From contig CALNHX010005170.1 of the NCBI GenBank assembly GCA_940337035.1, positions 1-64,000 of the forward strand: a DNA stretch of 64,000 nucleotides, written 5' to 3'. The notes beneath the pieces are model-generated. The model was given only the letters and a program-made list of their open reading frames with translations. It was not told the origin of the DNA and searched no databases. Positions 1 through 10,613 of the stretch are shown in pieces. Within the stretch, counting starts at the first letter, position 1. The number at the start of each line of letters is the position of its first letter. The position numbers and the translations under genes were made by a program. This DNA is from Agriotes lineatus (lineage: Eukaryota; Arthropoda; Insecta; Coleoptera; Elateridae).

Positions 1-125
1 CGATCAAGGCCGTGACCTACTTCCGGTATACTGACCTAGGACAAGGTCGTGACCTACTTACTGGGGCAGGTAAGTCACCTGAGGCAGGTGATTCACCTGG
101 GCACCTGAACAGGTGTACAAGTAAT
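1..125. repeat. Short degenerate repeats at window edge
   Basis: Two copies of a block reading AAGGYCGTGACCTACTT lie about 40 bp apart, followed by several CAGGTGA/TCACCTG blocks (CACCTGAGGCAGGTGATTCACCTG). It looks like the end of a minisatellite or a repeat cut by the window edge. I cannot assign a family. Confidence 0.4.
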
Positions 126-1190
126 TACATGTGTGCGCCAGAATCGGCATAACTACACTATTACCATATACTACATAAACAATGATTTATTATATATTAA
201 AATAACAGTAGGTTACCGTAAAAATATAATGGAAACAAATAAAATATCAAAAAAACACAAAATTCCAGGTTAATACAAGTTACCTCACAACGTATTGTTT
301 TGCGTTCACAACTTGAAACGCACTGGGTAGCTTGGTTTTGGTTTTTGGCAACGCTCCCTCTGCGGCTCTGCCCAGTTATTGATGCGCACAAAAACCCTCC
401 CCTGTAAAAGGTGGCTTCCTCTCACATTTTTGTCATATTGTCGCTTCATAAGTCAATTGATAATTGATATTGATGTTTGACGTATTTGTAAGACGCCATT
501 ATTGTTTACATCTGCCTTTGCAACACTTTATCGCCTAATAAAATAAATAAATTAAAACAAACATGCCAAACAAAACACTAACAATAATGAGTACGATTGC
601 AAAGGTATTCATAGTTATCGGCGGACTTCTTCCTATCCAGTTATCATAAAGTAATTGTTTATTATATTTTAGGTTTCGTGAATGTTGAATCACTCTGTAT
701 AATGTACTGTAATATGTAATAAAATAATTACAATAAATATGAACAAAAACATTATTAAAATACTACATTAGATAAATATTAACCGTTAAACTATGCATTA
801 AAGGCTAATAAAAGTCAAATAAGTTTTATTATTATTTTAATAAATTATAGAAATATGTATTAATACATACTAATATATTTTTACATAAGTAAATTTGAAA
901 TTTAAAATTCAAATTTCATAACAAATAAGAATACTTGAAAGAAAGTTGCATTTGTAACTGAATTAAAATAGTAGTTTGTATACCAAGGCACTGAAGTTTA
1001 GGTTTTTATCACGAATGCGCCGAGAAGTACATTATGTTTTATTTGAAATCGAGAAATCGTGAAATTACATTTTAACCAACATTTGTAGGTTATGTTAACG
1101 TCGGTTGACTTTTATCTGTCGCCTCGCCACCTACAAAAAAGTCGTAAAACAATGGATTACTTTAACGCCGATTTCAAATAATAGTAATTT
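126..1190. other. AT-rich non-coding stretch
   Basis: No reading frame here resembles a known protein. The stretch is AT-rich with long A/T runs, and I see no clear tandem or inverted structure. Confidence 0.5.
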
Positions 1191-1307
1191 ATTATACAAG
1201 ACGATAAAGTTAAATTTTATCCACGAGTGAATCGTTTAACGTCGAGACGAAGTCGAGACGTTAATGATTCAAGAGTGGATAGAAATAACTTTATCGTCGT
1301 GTATAAT
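1191..1307. repeat. Near-perfect hairpin (~50 bp arms)
   Basis: The left arm starts ATTATACAAGACGATAAAGT and the right arm ends with its complement (ACTTTATCGTCGTGTATAAT). The inner arms pair AACGTC with GACGTT, and the loop reads GAGACGAAGTCGA. It belongs to a recurring structural class in this window: imperfect ~50 bp arms around a loop containing CGAAG or GAGCG-like motifs (compare 24025, 29046, 50373 and 59320). Confidence 0.75.
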
Positions 1308-1902
1308 ACAATATTTTTTTCTATAGCAAGAACTTTAACAATTTCAAAAGAAAATAGTGACAGTCAATCACATTTCAAAATGTCAGTAGCTAAATTGGGT
1401 TGCTACGATAATAGGAAGCTGTCATATTTAATTTAAACAAAAGTTAGAAAATTAAATTACTTTATCTATCCTTGATGTTAAAGTGCTACTTTATCTACCC
1501 TTGCTGTTAAAGTAAAACTTGACCTTTTGTTTTGAGTTGATAAAAGCACACTTTAACATGTGCTATAGAAAAAAATATGTTTTTTCTAATCTCTGTAAAA
1601 CACTGAAATACCATGCAATTTTTAAATTACGACAATTTTGTTCGAAAACGCGATTCATTTAATGTTCACTTTTATTGTACCTAATTATGAAGTGAGTATT
1701 CTATCGTTTTTTAGATACTGCATAAATACTTAATATTACTTAAATACTATAAAAAAATAAGTATGTCCTTGCAAGAAAGTCCTGAATTATAAACAATTTA
1801 TAGGCTTCGGTCTATAATATAATAGTAATTTACTTGGAACTGTAAAGTTCGGTATCTAACAGGCGAGCGACAGCGAACTTGTTATCTGTGTGAGCAGGTA
1901 AT
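1308..1902. other. Non-coding; short direct repeats near 1450-1540
   Basis: No convincing gene. The block ACTTTATCTAYCCTTG followed by TGTTAAAGT occurs twice in a row around 1457-1515. The rest is AT-rich without visible structure. Confidence 0.4.
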
Positions 1903-2060
1903 AGCTATTAACATATCTAGGAATGCTATGATTCATAACATCCGTGGTTTGTTCAATAGTTTGTCGGTTGCCATGTACGGTAATGGTTGCCATGTACGGT
2001 AATGGACTATTACAGTACAGATCAGTTATAATTTAGTTACCAGCCTACTTTTGTATATCT
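1903..2060. repeat. Dispersed repeat, copy lacking the hairpin core
   Basis: This sequence, from AATAGCTATTAACATATCTA through the TGCCATGTACGGTAATGG blocks to CTTTTGTATAT, is homologous to 59297-59530. The other copy has an extra ~75 bp hairpin between two TTATGA motifs; here the outer parts are joined directly (GCTATGATTCATAACATCCG). The GGTTGCCATGTACGGTAAT block is also tandemly doubled in this copy. Confidence 0.7.
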
Positions 2061-2079
2061 CTCCTTAGGACACATGCAG

Positions 2080-2929
2080 AAGGTGGACTAAAATAATAGT
2101 CCAGGAAGAGGATACTACATTCCTCACCAAGCTTTCATAAAGACAGCGAAACAACGAAACTAAGGGTAGTTTTTGATGCCTCGTACAAGACATCCACTGG
2201 AAAAAGCCTGAACTAGATGATGCACACAGGACCAAGACTACAACAAAAATCTATCGATAATCTTCTAACGGAAGCCAAACCTTAAGAAGACACAACAAGG
2301 AAAACATTGGGAGTTCATTAGTCACCAGCTTGCGATCTGCTACAATATAAAGCCAAGCAGCAGCCAGAGGACAAGATAACCAAGAAAAAAATCATTTCGG
2401 AAATCGCGCAGATTTTCGATCCGCTAGGCTTACCAATAATCATAACCGCCATACTATTAATACAGGAATTATGGGTCGGCCAGTATTCATGCGACGCTGA
2501 TCTAACTAGAGATATCATAGAAAAATGGAAGAATTTCAGGCAAGGGCTACCAGGCGCAGAAGAGGTGCACATTCCAAGATAGACGAACTATGAAGAGGAC
2601 GTCCACACTGAGATACATGGGTTCTGCGATTCTTCAGAAAAAACGTATGGGATGGCAATCTACATGAAAAGATTTTCACCATCAGGGGCCACAACAGTGA
2701 CACTACTAACAGGTAAATCAAAGGTGGCACCCCTCAAGATGAAGAAGGTGTTGTCGAAGATGGAAGACAACCCAGCAGATTTAGTCACAAGGGGGTTACA
2801 AACATCCAAATTACGTAGGCTAATCACACATTATGGTTTCATGGTCCTAAATGGTTAAAGGAAGAAGATACCCAGGAGCGAATAAAGGCTGAGGCAAAAA
2901 TGATACATACCACAGAAGAAAAAATCGGA
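2080..2929 (+). pseudogene. BEL/Pao retrotransposon pol, RT/RNase H part (decayed)
   Basis: Conceptual translation gives Pao-type pol landmarks in the expected order but in shifting frames: a reverse-transcriptase stretch containing LRVVFDASYKTSTG (about 2160-2210), IFDPLGL (about 2415), an RNase H-like stretch HGFCDSSEKTYGMAIY (about 2618-2665) and EDNPADLVTRG (about 2765-2795). These are hallmark strings of BEL/Pao polyproteins. Most of the RT palm, including the YxDD region, is missing between about 2230 and 2300, so there is an internal deletion as well as frameshifts and stops. The same element continues after the inserted repeat at 2930-3551. No gag or 5' LTR is recognisable upstream. 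It is a dead copy. Confidence 0.85.
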
Positions 2930-3551
2930 TGTGATACACGCACACAACTTCCTTTTACAGTGATCTTATAACTAGCCAAACATTTTATTTTAAATTTTTA
3001 AGCATTTGTCAAAAATTTTCAAATATTACAAATTTTACAAAAACGGTACAAAATAGTGTTAGTTCAAAAGACAAATTTTCTCTAGAATTGTAAACTGAAT
3101 TCAAAAATGTAATAATATACCGGGTGTTCTATTTACAATAGGAGTTAATAAAAAAAATAGAAAAAAAAACAGAAAAGCCCACTTTAGAAGTATTCAACTA
3201 AAAAATCACCTAGCTCACATCAATAAACATTAAAAATGTAATAAAAATGTAAAGGTAAAAAAATCGTTAGAGCCGTTTTTGAAAAAATCGAAAAAAACTG
3301 AAAAATCACAAGAGTAAACACCTACTTCCGCTTATGCGATTTTCTTCAAAAGCTTGCTGTCGCAACTTTTATATGAAGTTTCAACGCGATACCTCTTTCC
3401 GTTTTTGAGATATTCTGTTGACAGACAGACCAATGAAAAAAATATGTTTTTTGGGTTCAGGAGACTCTGAAACGTGAAGATCTGTTGAAAATTCAATTTA
3501 GAATTTTTGGGGTGAATCCAATACTTCCTTTATTGTAAAAGGAAGTAAAAA
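2930..3551. mobile_element. Non-autonomous ~620 bp element, copy 1, inside BEL pol
   Basis: This block shares its length and sequence with 20110-20746. Both copies begin TGTRATACACKCACACAACT and end with a 3' hairpin formed by ACTTCCTTT and AAAGGAAGT. The sub-terminal block ACTTCCTTTTACA near the 5' end is the inverse of the 3' terminal TGTAAAAGGAAGT. It has no coding capacity and it splits a BEL pol frame. A 3' terminal hairpin with asymmetric inverted repeats is reminiscent of Helentron-associated non-autonomous elements, but I cannot prove the class from two copies. Confidence 0.7.
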
Positions 3552-5010
3552 GGAAGCCAAAATAATTATCTGTACATACAGCAGTCAGTGAAGCTTCTGA
3601 TTAACTAGCAAGATTCTCATCACTCAGCAACATGATTAGAGTGATCGCCTACTGCAAGAGGTTCATTAAGAAATGCAGGAAAGAAACAGCAGCCCAGCAA
3701 TTATCAGCCACGGAATTACAAGACAGCCTGAAGTGCATCATCAAATCTGCACAACGGCACGATTTCCCGAGAGAATATCAGCTGCTCCAGCGAGGCAGGA
3801 CGGTGGACAACAAAAGTCTGTTACTCAACGTACACCCGTTTCTATATGCCTATGTAGTACTTCGAGCGGGAGGAAGAATACAGCATTCACTGCTACCTTA
3901 TGGTAAAAAACACACGATCATAATCTCCAGCAGCAATCATCTGGCAGCATTGATCATCCGGGACGCTCATCATCATACCTTACATGGAGGTAACCAAGCA
4001 ACATTGGCTTTCCCGAAAAGAAAGTACTGGATAATAAGGGTCAAACGATTTCCAAGATTATCAATAGATGCGTTACGTGCGCAAGACATAAAGCAGCACC
4101 AATGCAGCAACTAATGAGACAGCTACCTCCTGCACGAGTGACACCATCGATTCCATTCACTCATACGACATTGGATTACGCAGGACCGATCCAGCTACAA
4201 GTGTCCAAAGGAAGAGCCAGCAAATCATACAAAGAATACGTTAACATGTTCATTTATTTGGCCACAAAGGCTATCCACATCGAAGCAGTAACTGACATGA
4301 ATTCTAATGCTTTCATAGCAGCCTTCCAAAGATTCACTGCAAAAGGGAAGTGCGCCCACATCTACAGTGATGGTCGAATTTAGTGGGAGCAAGCAAGATT
4401 TTGAATACCGAAATTAGAAACACACTGGGAACCGAAGCGATTCAGTGGCATCTTATACCCCCGGCAAGCCCTCACATGGGTGGGATCTGAGAGGCAGGCG
4501 TAAAATTAATCAAGTACCACGTCAAGCAAGTCATTGAAGAAAGCACGCTCACCTTCGAAGAGCTAACAACATTGTTATACCAAATCAAGGCTTGCCCCAA
4601 CTCAAGACCATTGACACCATAGAACAATGATCCGAACGATGTGGCAGCAATCGGGCAAGCACTTATTACTCCAGCAGAGCCGGATGCAACCATCGCCACT
4701 GATAGTCACCTAAACAGATGGAAGCTGCTCCAAAAAATGAAGTTTTGGAAAGCATGGTCAACGGAATATCTATCCGGGCTCCAACAGGTGGAAAGTGAAA
4801 GGCTCCAAAACGAAACATAGCAGTACAATTGGCCGTTAGCACGACTGATCGATGCACATCCAGGAAAATATGGGCTGACACGGGTAGTTACAATCCAGAG
4901 CAGAGACAGAGCTCGATTCAAATGACCCATTACAAAGATTTTTCAGCTCCCGATAAACGACGAGGGAAATCAAGCACAAACAAGCTTCAGCGATTCCCGA
5001 CCTACCACAT
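3552..5010 (+). pseudogene. BEL/Pao pol, integrase and C-terminal domain (decayed)
   Basis: This continues the pol of 2080-2929. An open stretch at 3632-4114 carries the integrase zinc-binding region (LRAGGRIQHS, LIIRDAH, TLHGG, YWIIR). The integrase core follows at 4102-4383 (FTHTTLDYAGPI, YLATKAIHIEAVTDM, HIYSDG), then a degraded stretch up to about 4620 containing LIPPASPHMGG and ACPNSRPL. The segment around 4740-4960 resembles the DUF5641 C-terminal domain of Pao integrases (WSTEYLSGLQ, LARLIDAHPGKYGLTRVV). Several stops and frameshifts separate these parts. The order, strand and family agree with the upstream fragment, so I treat them as one element. Confidence 0.85.
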
Positions 5011-5099
5011 GGTCAACACGGAAACAAAATATAAAAGTACATTCCGCGTTTATCCTATGCATGCTCATGGTGTGTAACATGATTCTAGGTAACTTGGCC

Positions 5100-5978
5100 A
5101 ATTATACGCTACAAATACTACAACCTGGAGTATATGTAGAACGCGTTGGCAATACGAAACTCGACTGAGGAATCGTTCGGATAGTAGAATATTCAATACC
5201 AGCATTCCACACAGATGAGCAAAGGATCAATGCTACCACTGCACAATTTAAACAATTATGTAGAACGAGTAGTGAAATGACGGAAGACAAGTTTTTTGAT
5301 GAACTCACGCATCACATATTGGAACAAGACGAGATTCTATGGAACATGGAGAGCAGCCGACCGGTTGTTAAACACTGCACACCTAGAGGACTACTTGGGA
5401 AATTCCTTACGTCAGTGTTTGGGGTGAATGACGAAGTACATACACACATGCCGCATGACAAATATAAACGAAACAGAGAACCGGATCATGACGAAGTTAG
5501 AAAACTTCCGAAGAAAATTCAACCAAGGAATCCACCTCATGAACGAGATGAAGGCCTGGTATAGGTCAATTGATATCAACAAGATAAATGTTCAAGTACT
5601 ATCAGCATATCAAGTTGCCAGTAATTATTTACAAGAAGTCGTAGAAAAGTACGACAAGTGGCTTGATGCAGTATTTAAACGAAGTCATCTATTTGAGTTT
5701 GTATCACCAGCTCAAATAGCAAAATTAATTAAGGAACTATCTATGAAGTTGCCACCCAACCTACGGATACTACCGTCACAAGTGTACCAAATGGAGGTCG
5801 TGCAGACAGAGGAAACCATTAGGATGTTTGGCTATTTCCATTTTACCGAGATGATGGAATATGAGGTCGTCAAACTTACAGCAATTCCCATGAGGATCGA
5901 CAACGGACAGTATGCAACCTTAGCAGTAGGCTTGCACTTCCTAGCCATTGATTACAACCATCAGAAGTATTTCAACAT
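5100..5978 (+). pseudogene. env-like: Env-like (baculovirus F-type) fragment of the BEL/Pao element
   Basis: Directly downstream of pol are two overlapping open frames, about 5277-5564 and 5428-6012. The first contains a Gly/Leu/Phe-rich hydrophobic stretch after TPRG that resembles the fusion-peptide region of insect retroviral and baculovirus F-type envelope proteins. The second is a helical segment, as expected downstream of a fusion peptide. They sit in the env position of BEL or errantivirus-like elements. A frameshift near 5440 separates them, no transmembrane anchor is present, and the 3' part is lost where the LINE begins near 5979. The family call rests on position and this motif only. 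The copy is non-functional. Confidence 0.55.
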
Positions 5979-6090
5979 ATATATAGGCCTTTCACTCCTA
6001 TTCGGAGTATAAGCCGCTCGGGGTTGAGCTCTTCTAATCCGGTTTCCGCGGTGGATTGGTCCGCATGTTCTAGTTTCATTCTTTCACCAT

Positions 6091-8997
6091 TTATAGGTTA
6101 TTGTTTGTTTTTGCTGTATTTGATATTTTATTCCATTCCTTCCGGTCCTTAGTCTTTCTTCTCCAGTCCACTATTTTCATCTTGTGTATGTCTTTTATAA
6201 CTTGGTCTTCCCATCTAAGTTTAGGTCTTCCTCTGTGTCTGGTGGCTTCGGGTTTCCAATTAGTTATCTTCTTTATGACTGAGTTCTCACTTCTACGTTG
6301 AATGTGGCCAAACCATCTTATTCTCTGGGCTTTTATAAATCGGACTATGTCTTCGTTCTTGTTTAAGTGATTTATTTCGTGGTTCATAAGTGGTCTGAGT
6401 TCTCCTTCCGGGGTCTTTTTTGGTCCTAAGATTTTCCTCATTATCTTCCTTTCTATTACTCTTAGTCGCTCTTCGTCTTGGTTCGTCAGGCACATTGTTT
6501 CCGCTCCGTAACTTATTACTGGTCGGATTGCCGCTTTGTATATCCTTATTTTGGTGTCCTTACTAAGGTTTCTGTCTTTTAGCAGTCTTTGATACTTCCA
6601 GTATGCTCTGTTTCCCATCTTGATCCTTTCATTTATTTCTATTCTTCTTTGGTTTTTCCCGTCTATCATCACGCCTAGGTATTTAAAATATTCCACTCTC
6701 TGAAATGTGTATGTCCCCATTTTTATCTCTGTTGGTTTGATTGTTTTCCTTGAACTAAGCAGGTATTTTGTTTTTTCTTGATTAATTCTGAGTCCTTTGG
6801 GTTCTGCTTCTCTTACTAGGGCTAGTAATGTCTGTTCTAAGCTGCGTTTGTCTCTCGCGATTAGTGCTAAATCGTCAGCATAACCTATAATTTGTGTTGA
6901 GCTGTGCGTGATTACCTTTTCAGGTCCGATTTTCTTGATGGTCCCATCTAGAGTTATATTAAATAATGCCGTCGATAGTCCGTCTCCTTGTCTCACTCCC
7001 CTTTCAATTTTAATCTCTTCTGAGTCTCCGTCTTTTGTTGTTATCGTTGCTGTTGATTCGTTCATTGTCATTTTTGTCAATCTTATTAGTTTTGCTGGGA
7101 TCTTCATATTTTCCATTTCCTCTATTAATTGTGCCCTGGTTATCGAGTCAAATGCTTGTTGGAAGTCCACTAATAGTATGTGTAAATCTATATTGAATTC
7201 ATATGCCTTTTCTATAATCTGTGTTAGTGTGTGAACCGCGTCAATGGTTGACCGTCCCTTCCTGAATCCTTGTTGGTATTGTCCAAGTTTGTCTTCTGTG
7301 TAGATTGTTATTCTATTTCTTATTAGTGTTGTTAGTAGTTTGTATGCCGTATTTAACAGCATTATTGGTCTGTAGTTACTGCATTCTACTGTGTTTCCCT
7401 TTTTGTGGATCGGTATTATTTGCCCTTTCCTCCACTCCATCGGCATGTTTTCCTCATTCCATATCATTACAACTAAGTTGTACAGTCTCTTGAATAGGTC
7501 TTCCCCTCCTTGTTGTATCAATTCATTATTTATTTCATCGGGTCCTGCTGTTTTCTTTTTCTTCAGTTGTTTAACTATTTCTGTAACTTCTTCATATGTA
7601 GGTGCTTGTACTTCTTGGTCTCTATCGTCGGTTTTCACTTCTTGGGTTTCTTTTTCTTCTGCATTTCTTTTGTATATTTTTGTGAAGTATTTTTCCCATT
7701 GTTTTTTTTCTATTGTAGGTATTGTTTTGTGGGATTTTATTTGTTGTTTAATGTGTTCGTAGAGTTTCGAGTTGTTCCTATTTGATGTTTCTAGTGCTTG
7801 CATTTCTTCTGTAATCCAATTTGTTTTCTTTTTCTTATAGAGTTTTGTGGCTTCTTTTCTTATTTGATTATATTCGTCAAGTTCTTGTTCTCCTTTTGAC
7901 CCTATCCACTTTTTCCTTGCTTCTTTTTTCTTCTCACTAATAATTTGGCATTCCTGGTCGAACCATCCTTTACTTCTTTGGCTTCTACTCTTTCCGACTA
8001 GTTTTTCTGCAGCTGTTAGTATGCTGTTTTTTATATTTGTCCATTCTGTATTAATATCGTCTTCTTTTTTGTGAGTTTCTAGTCCACTAGTTATGACCTG
8101 GGCGTATTCTTTTTTTGTTTCTTCCCTTTCGAGATCCTTTATGTTCCATTTTCTCTTCATTGTTTTGTTTTTTGTGGTTTTTATTATTTTTAGTTTAATT
8201 TTCATCATCACTAGAAGGTGGTCCGTGTCGGCGTTGGCTCCTCGGTAGGATCTTATGTCATGTACAATCCTTGTCCATTTTTTTGAGATCATGACGTGAT
8301 CAATTTGGTTCCCGTCTGTCCTGCCTGGTATCATCCACGTTATTTTGTGTTCCCGTCTATGTTTAAATTTTGTGCTGATGATGTATGTGTTGGTCATTGT
8401 GGCTAGGTTGCATATTCTTCTCCCGTTATTGTTTGTGTGTTGGTGGATGGTTTCTTGTCCTGCTATTTCTTGATTATATTCTTCCTTACCAACTTTTGCG
8501 TTAAAGTCACCCACTATCAACAGGATATCGTTTGTCGGTACTTCTCCACATGTCTCTTCTAGCGTTTCGTAAAATATCTGCTTATCTTCCTCTTCTGCTT
8601 CTTCCGTGGGGGCGTAGCAATTTATTACTGTTATGTTTGCCTGCTTGTTGTTTATTCTTATCTTTGATATTCTTCCATTAATTGTTTTGAAATCCATTAC
8701 TCGGTCTTTGAGCTTTTTGTTTACCATGAAAGCCGTTCCATTTCTGCCTTGTTTCTCCTCTCCGGCGTAGTAGAGTATAAAGTGCTCGTTATCTATCCTC
8801 CCTTCTCCTTTCCATCTTATTTCCTGCAATGCCAGTATTTCCATTTGATATCTTTTCATTTCTCTTGCTATTTCGTGCATTTTCCCTGCTACTAACATTG
8901 ATCTGATGTTCCAGGTCCCTATTCTCCAATTTTTTGCTTTTTTCTTCTTGCTGTATTTTTTTTCTTTTGCATGTCCTCTATCATTGCTTTCCGTCAT
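6091..8997 (-). CDS. LINE ORF2: APE endonuclease and reverse transcriptase
   Basis: This 968-residue frame begins with an apurinic-like endonuclease domain (GTWNIRSM near residue 30, LQEIRW near 58, GDFNAKVG near 166, and a TDHLL motif near 255). A reverse transcriptase follows: YRPIMLLN, QQGFRKGRST, DFQQAFDS near residue 613, GVRQGDGLS, and the catalytic YADD near 704. The C-terminal region contains the common LINE motif RWFGHIQRR near 897 followed by GRPKLRWEDQ. No RNase H domain is visible. It would nick target DNA and copy its own RNA at the nick. All catalytic motifs are present and the frame is uninterrupted. It starts 29 bp after the ORF1 stop in a different frame, so translation probably depends on reinitiation. 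The clade (CR1/Jockey-like or related) is not assigned. Confidence 0.93.
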   Translation of the reverse strand: MTESNDRGHAKEKKYSKKKKAKNWRIGTWNIRSMLVAGKMHEIAREMKRYQMEILALQEIRWKGEGRIDNEHFILYYAGEEKQGRNGTAFMVNKKLKDRVMDFKTINGRISKIRINNKQANITVINCYAPTEEAEEEDKQIFYETLEETCGEVPTNDILLIVGDFNAKVGKEEYNQEIAGQETIHQHTNNNGRRICNLATMTNTYIISTKFKHRREHKITWMIPGRTDGNQIDHVMISKKWTRIVHDIRSYRGANADTDHLLVMMKIKLKIIKTTKNKTMKRKWNIKDLEREETKKEYAQVITSGLETHKKEDDINTEWTNIKNSILTAAEKLVGKSRSQRSKGWFDQECQIISEKKKEARKKWIGSKGEQELDEYNQIRKEATKLYKKKKTNWITEEMQALETSNRNNSKLYEHIKQQIKSHKTIPTIEKKQWEKYFTKIYKRNAEEKETQEVKTDDRDQEVQAPTYEEVTEIVKQLKKKKTAGPDEINNELIQQGGEDLFKRLYNLVVMIWNEENMPMEWRKGQIIPIHKKGNTVECSNYRPIMLLNTAYKLLTTLIRNRITIYTEDKLGQYQQGFRKGRSTIDAVHTLTQIIEKAYEFNIDLHILLVDFQQAFDSITRAQLIEEMENMKIPAKLIRLTKMTMNESTATITTKDGDSEEIKIERGVRQGDGLSTALFNITLDGTIKKIGPEKVITHSSTQIIGYADDLALIARDKRSLEQTLLALVREAEPKGLRINQEKTKYLLSSRKTIKPTEIKMGTYTFQRVEYFKYLGVMIDGKNQRRIEINERIKMGNRAYWKYQRLLKDRNLSKDTKIRIYKAAIRPVISYGAETMCLTNQDEERLRVIERKIMRKILGPKKTPEGELRPLMNHEINHLNKNEDIVRFIKAQRIRWFGHIQRRSENSVIKKITNWKPEATRHRGRPKLRWEDQVIKDIHKMKIVDWRRKTKDRKEWNKISNTAKTNNNL

Positions 8998-9026
8998 CTT
9001 TGGTTCAGTCCAGGCTTTTATTTCTG

Positions 9027-9899
9027 TTAGTAGTTTTTTGGAGTTTGTTGGTGTCTGCCAGTCCTCGTGAAGTTCCTAAGTGTTATGTTTAAATCTTCCT
9101 CTTCTGGGACTTTACTCTCTTTATTGAAGGGCACTAGGATGGTTTGTGCCCAGTTTTTCTTTTTAGGTATTGCTCCCCTGGAGGGACTTGGTTCTTCTTC
9201 ATCTGTGGACCTGCTTCTTTTCTTTGGATCCTCCGTTTCCTTGTTCGGTATGGATTCCTTTGTTTTCTTAGCTTCTTTTTCAATGTCTTCTAAGGTCCAT
9301 TCTTCTTCATTTATCAGTAGCTTGTTCTTCCTAATCACTGCTCGTAGTCCCTTTCTCCTAGCATCCATCATGTATGGGATTAGTTGTTTCTTCCTTTCTC
9401 TTGTCTTCTTGTCGAGGTCATCGCTTATTCCTATTTTTGTTCCTGCCAATTTCTTTGTATTTTGCATAATCTCCCACTTTCTTAGAATTGTTGTAATCCC
9501 CATCTTTACTGGTCTGTTTACGTTTTCTTTTCTTTCACCAATTCTATTGATAAAATCTATCTCATTTTCTCCCATCTGTACCTCCATATCCTTCCTTATT
9601 ACTTCCATAACTTTCTCCTTCAGGGTTGCTAGGTCCTCTTTTGTGTCCTCCGCGATTCCGAAGATTATTAAATTCTTTTTTCTTAATTCATTTTCTAATT
9701 TTTCGATTTTCATTTCCTGGTAATTTATAGTCTCCTCTAACTTCTTTATTTTCTCTGTTTGTTGGTTCATGTTTTTATTGGTCTCGTCTATTTTCCCTTC
9801 TACCTGTATTAATTTGTTCATGATATCGCCTAGCGTAATTTCCTTGTTTTCTGGCATGTTGCTTTCTTCCCGTTGTATCTCTTTGAAAGCGACCGGCAC
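9027..9899 (-). CDS. LINE ORF1: coiled-coil nucleic-acid-binding protein
   Basis: A 290-residue frame upstream of ORF2. Residues of roughly 20-75 are rich in Lys/Glu heptads and should form a coiled coil. A central part contains LIIFGIAE, then DFINRIGE and a stretch rich in Arg/Lys, resembling the RRM/CTD arrangement of L1-type ORF1 proteins. The C-terminus is basic and acidic (KKRSRSTDEEE). No CCHC knuckles are seen. It probably coats the element RNA. The first Met at 9899 and a second Met 14 codons in are both plausible starts. Confidence 0.8.
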   Translation of the reverse strand: MPVAFKEIQREESNMPENKEITLGDIMNKLIQVEGKIDETNKNMNQQTEKIKKLEETINYQEMKIEKLENELRKKNLIIFGIAEDTKEDLATLKEKVMEVIRKDMEVQMGENEIDFINRIGERKENVNRPVKMGITTILRKWEIMQNTKKLAGTKIGISDDLDKKTRERKKQLIPYMMDARRKGLRAVIRKNKLLINEEEWTLEDIEKEAKKTKESIPNKETEDPKKRSRSTDEEEPSPSRGAIPKKKNWAQTILVPFNKESKVPEEEDLNITLRNFTRTGRHQQTPKNY

Positions 9900-10505
9900 C
9901 GGCGAGGCGAATATACCACGTTGCGCGTGTCAGCTGATCTGCAATCACCGCGTAAAGAGGTCAACTCCGGTCAACCCGTCGCAAATTGTTCCCTCTTATC
10001 GGTTTTAAATTTAGGTTGGATTTCTAGTATTTTCGCTTTAATGTTCCGCGCTTAACAGGCGTTTCTTTTATTGCACACCTATTTTCTCTGCTATTACCCG
10101 GCTTTTTACGTGATAAGGATTTGCGCTTCGATAATGTTTATCGCCGCCCATCCGACGTTCAACCGCACTGTTTCGCGTCTCGATACGTTTGCCGACGCTC
10201 ACGTTTCGTTAAAAAAACACTTGTATTTAAGGTCACTTAATGAATATTGTTCTTACTTACTTGTTTTTCGTGGTCTTATTTCACCGCGCTTCGTGTTTAT
10301 TTTAGTCGCATTTCCCGCTGTCCCAGTTCAATGCGCGCTTACCTGGCCTTGGACGCGCCTGTCAGCTGTTTGGTGCGGTTGTTTAATTCTTACGTTTTTC
10401 TACCACAAAACTGGATCTTCTTGCAGAAATCAATCACTAGTTGTTTACTACCACTTCATTTTCAGTCTCCTACACTTTCTGGGTATTAATTCACTTTCCT
10501 TCGCT
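9900..10505 (-). promoter_or_regulatory. LINE 5' UTR with higher GC content
   Basis: This stretch upstream of ORF1 is clearly richer in G, C and CpG than its surroundings, as expected of an internal LINE promoter. A plus-strand frame runs through it (about 10071-10517) but resembles no protein and is probably a composition artefact. The upstream limit is uncertain. Confidence 0.5.
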
Positions 10506-10590
10506 CAAAATCGCTAATATTGTACACAAGCTTAATCAGACCTGTAGTAACCTCAGCCTACCTTGAACATACCCGAATTTCCTATAATGC
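10506..10590. other. Short unassigned segment before the gap
   Basis: A translation here includes SLIRPVVTS, which weakly recalls the IRPVxTYG motif near the C-terminus of LINE reverse transcriptases, but the segment is too short to call. Confidence 0.2.
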
Positions 10591-10613
10591 NNNNNNNNNN
10601 NNNNNNNNNNNNN
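10591..10613. other. Assembly gap (23 N)
   Basis: A run of 23 unknown bases. Anything joined across it, including the 5' flank of the LINE, should be treated with caution. Confidence 1.

Larger units (their letters stand above)
5979..10505 (-). mobile_element. LINE (non-LTR retrotransposon) with both ORFs open
   Basis: A minus-strand element with a 5' UTR (about 9900-10505), ORF1 (9027-9899), ORF2 (6091-8997) and a 3' UTR ending near 5979. The 3' end reads ...ACTCCGAATAGGAGT (a small hairpin) and finishes in a short AT-dinucleotide tail, TATATATA, at the junction with the env-like frame. The 5' boundary is approximate because the flank runs into an assembly gap. Neither ORF contains a stop, unlike every other retroelement here except the LTR element at 43329, so this insertion is fairly recent. 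Confidence 0.8.

Noticed and set aside
7305..7785. Plus-strand hydrophobic frames of 62-123 codons
   Set aside because: They are antisense to the LINE ORF2; T-rich complement of a Lys-rich frame looks like membrane protein.
10071..10517. 148-codon plus-strand frame
   Set aside because: It lies opposite the LINE 5' UTR and has no recognisable domain; probably chance.
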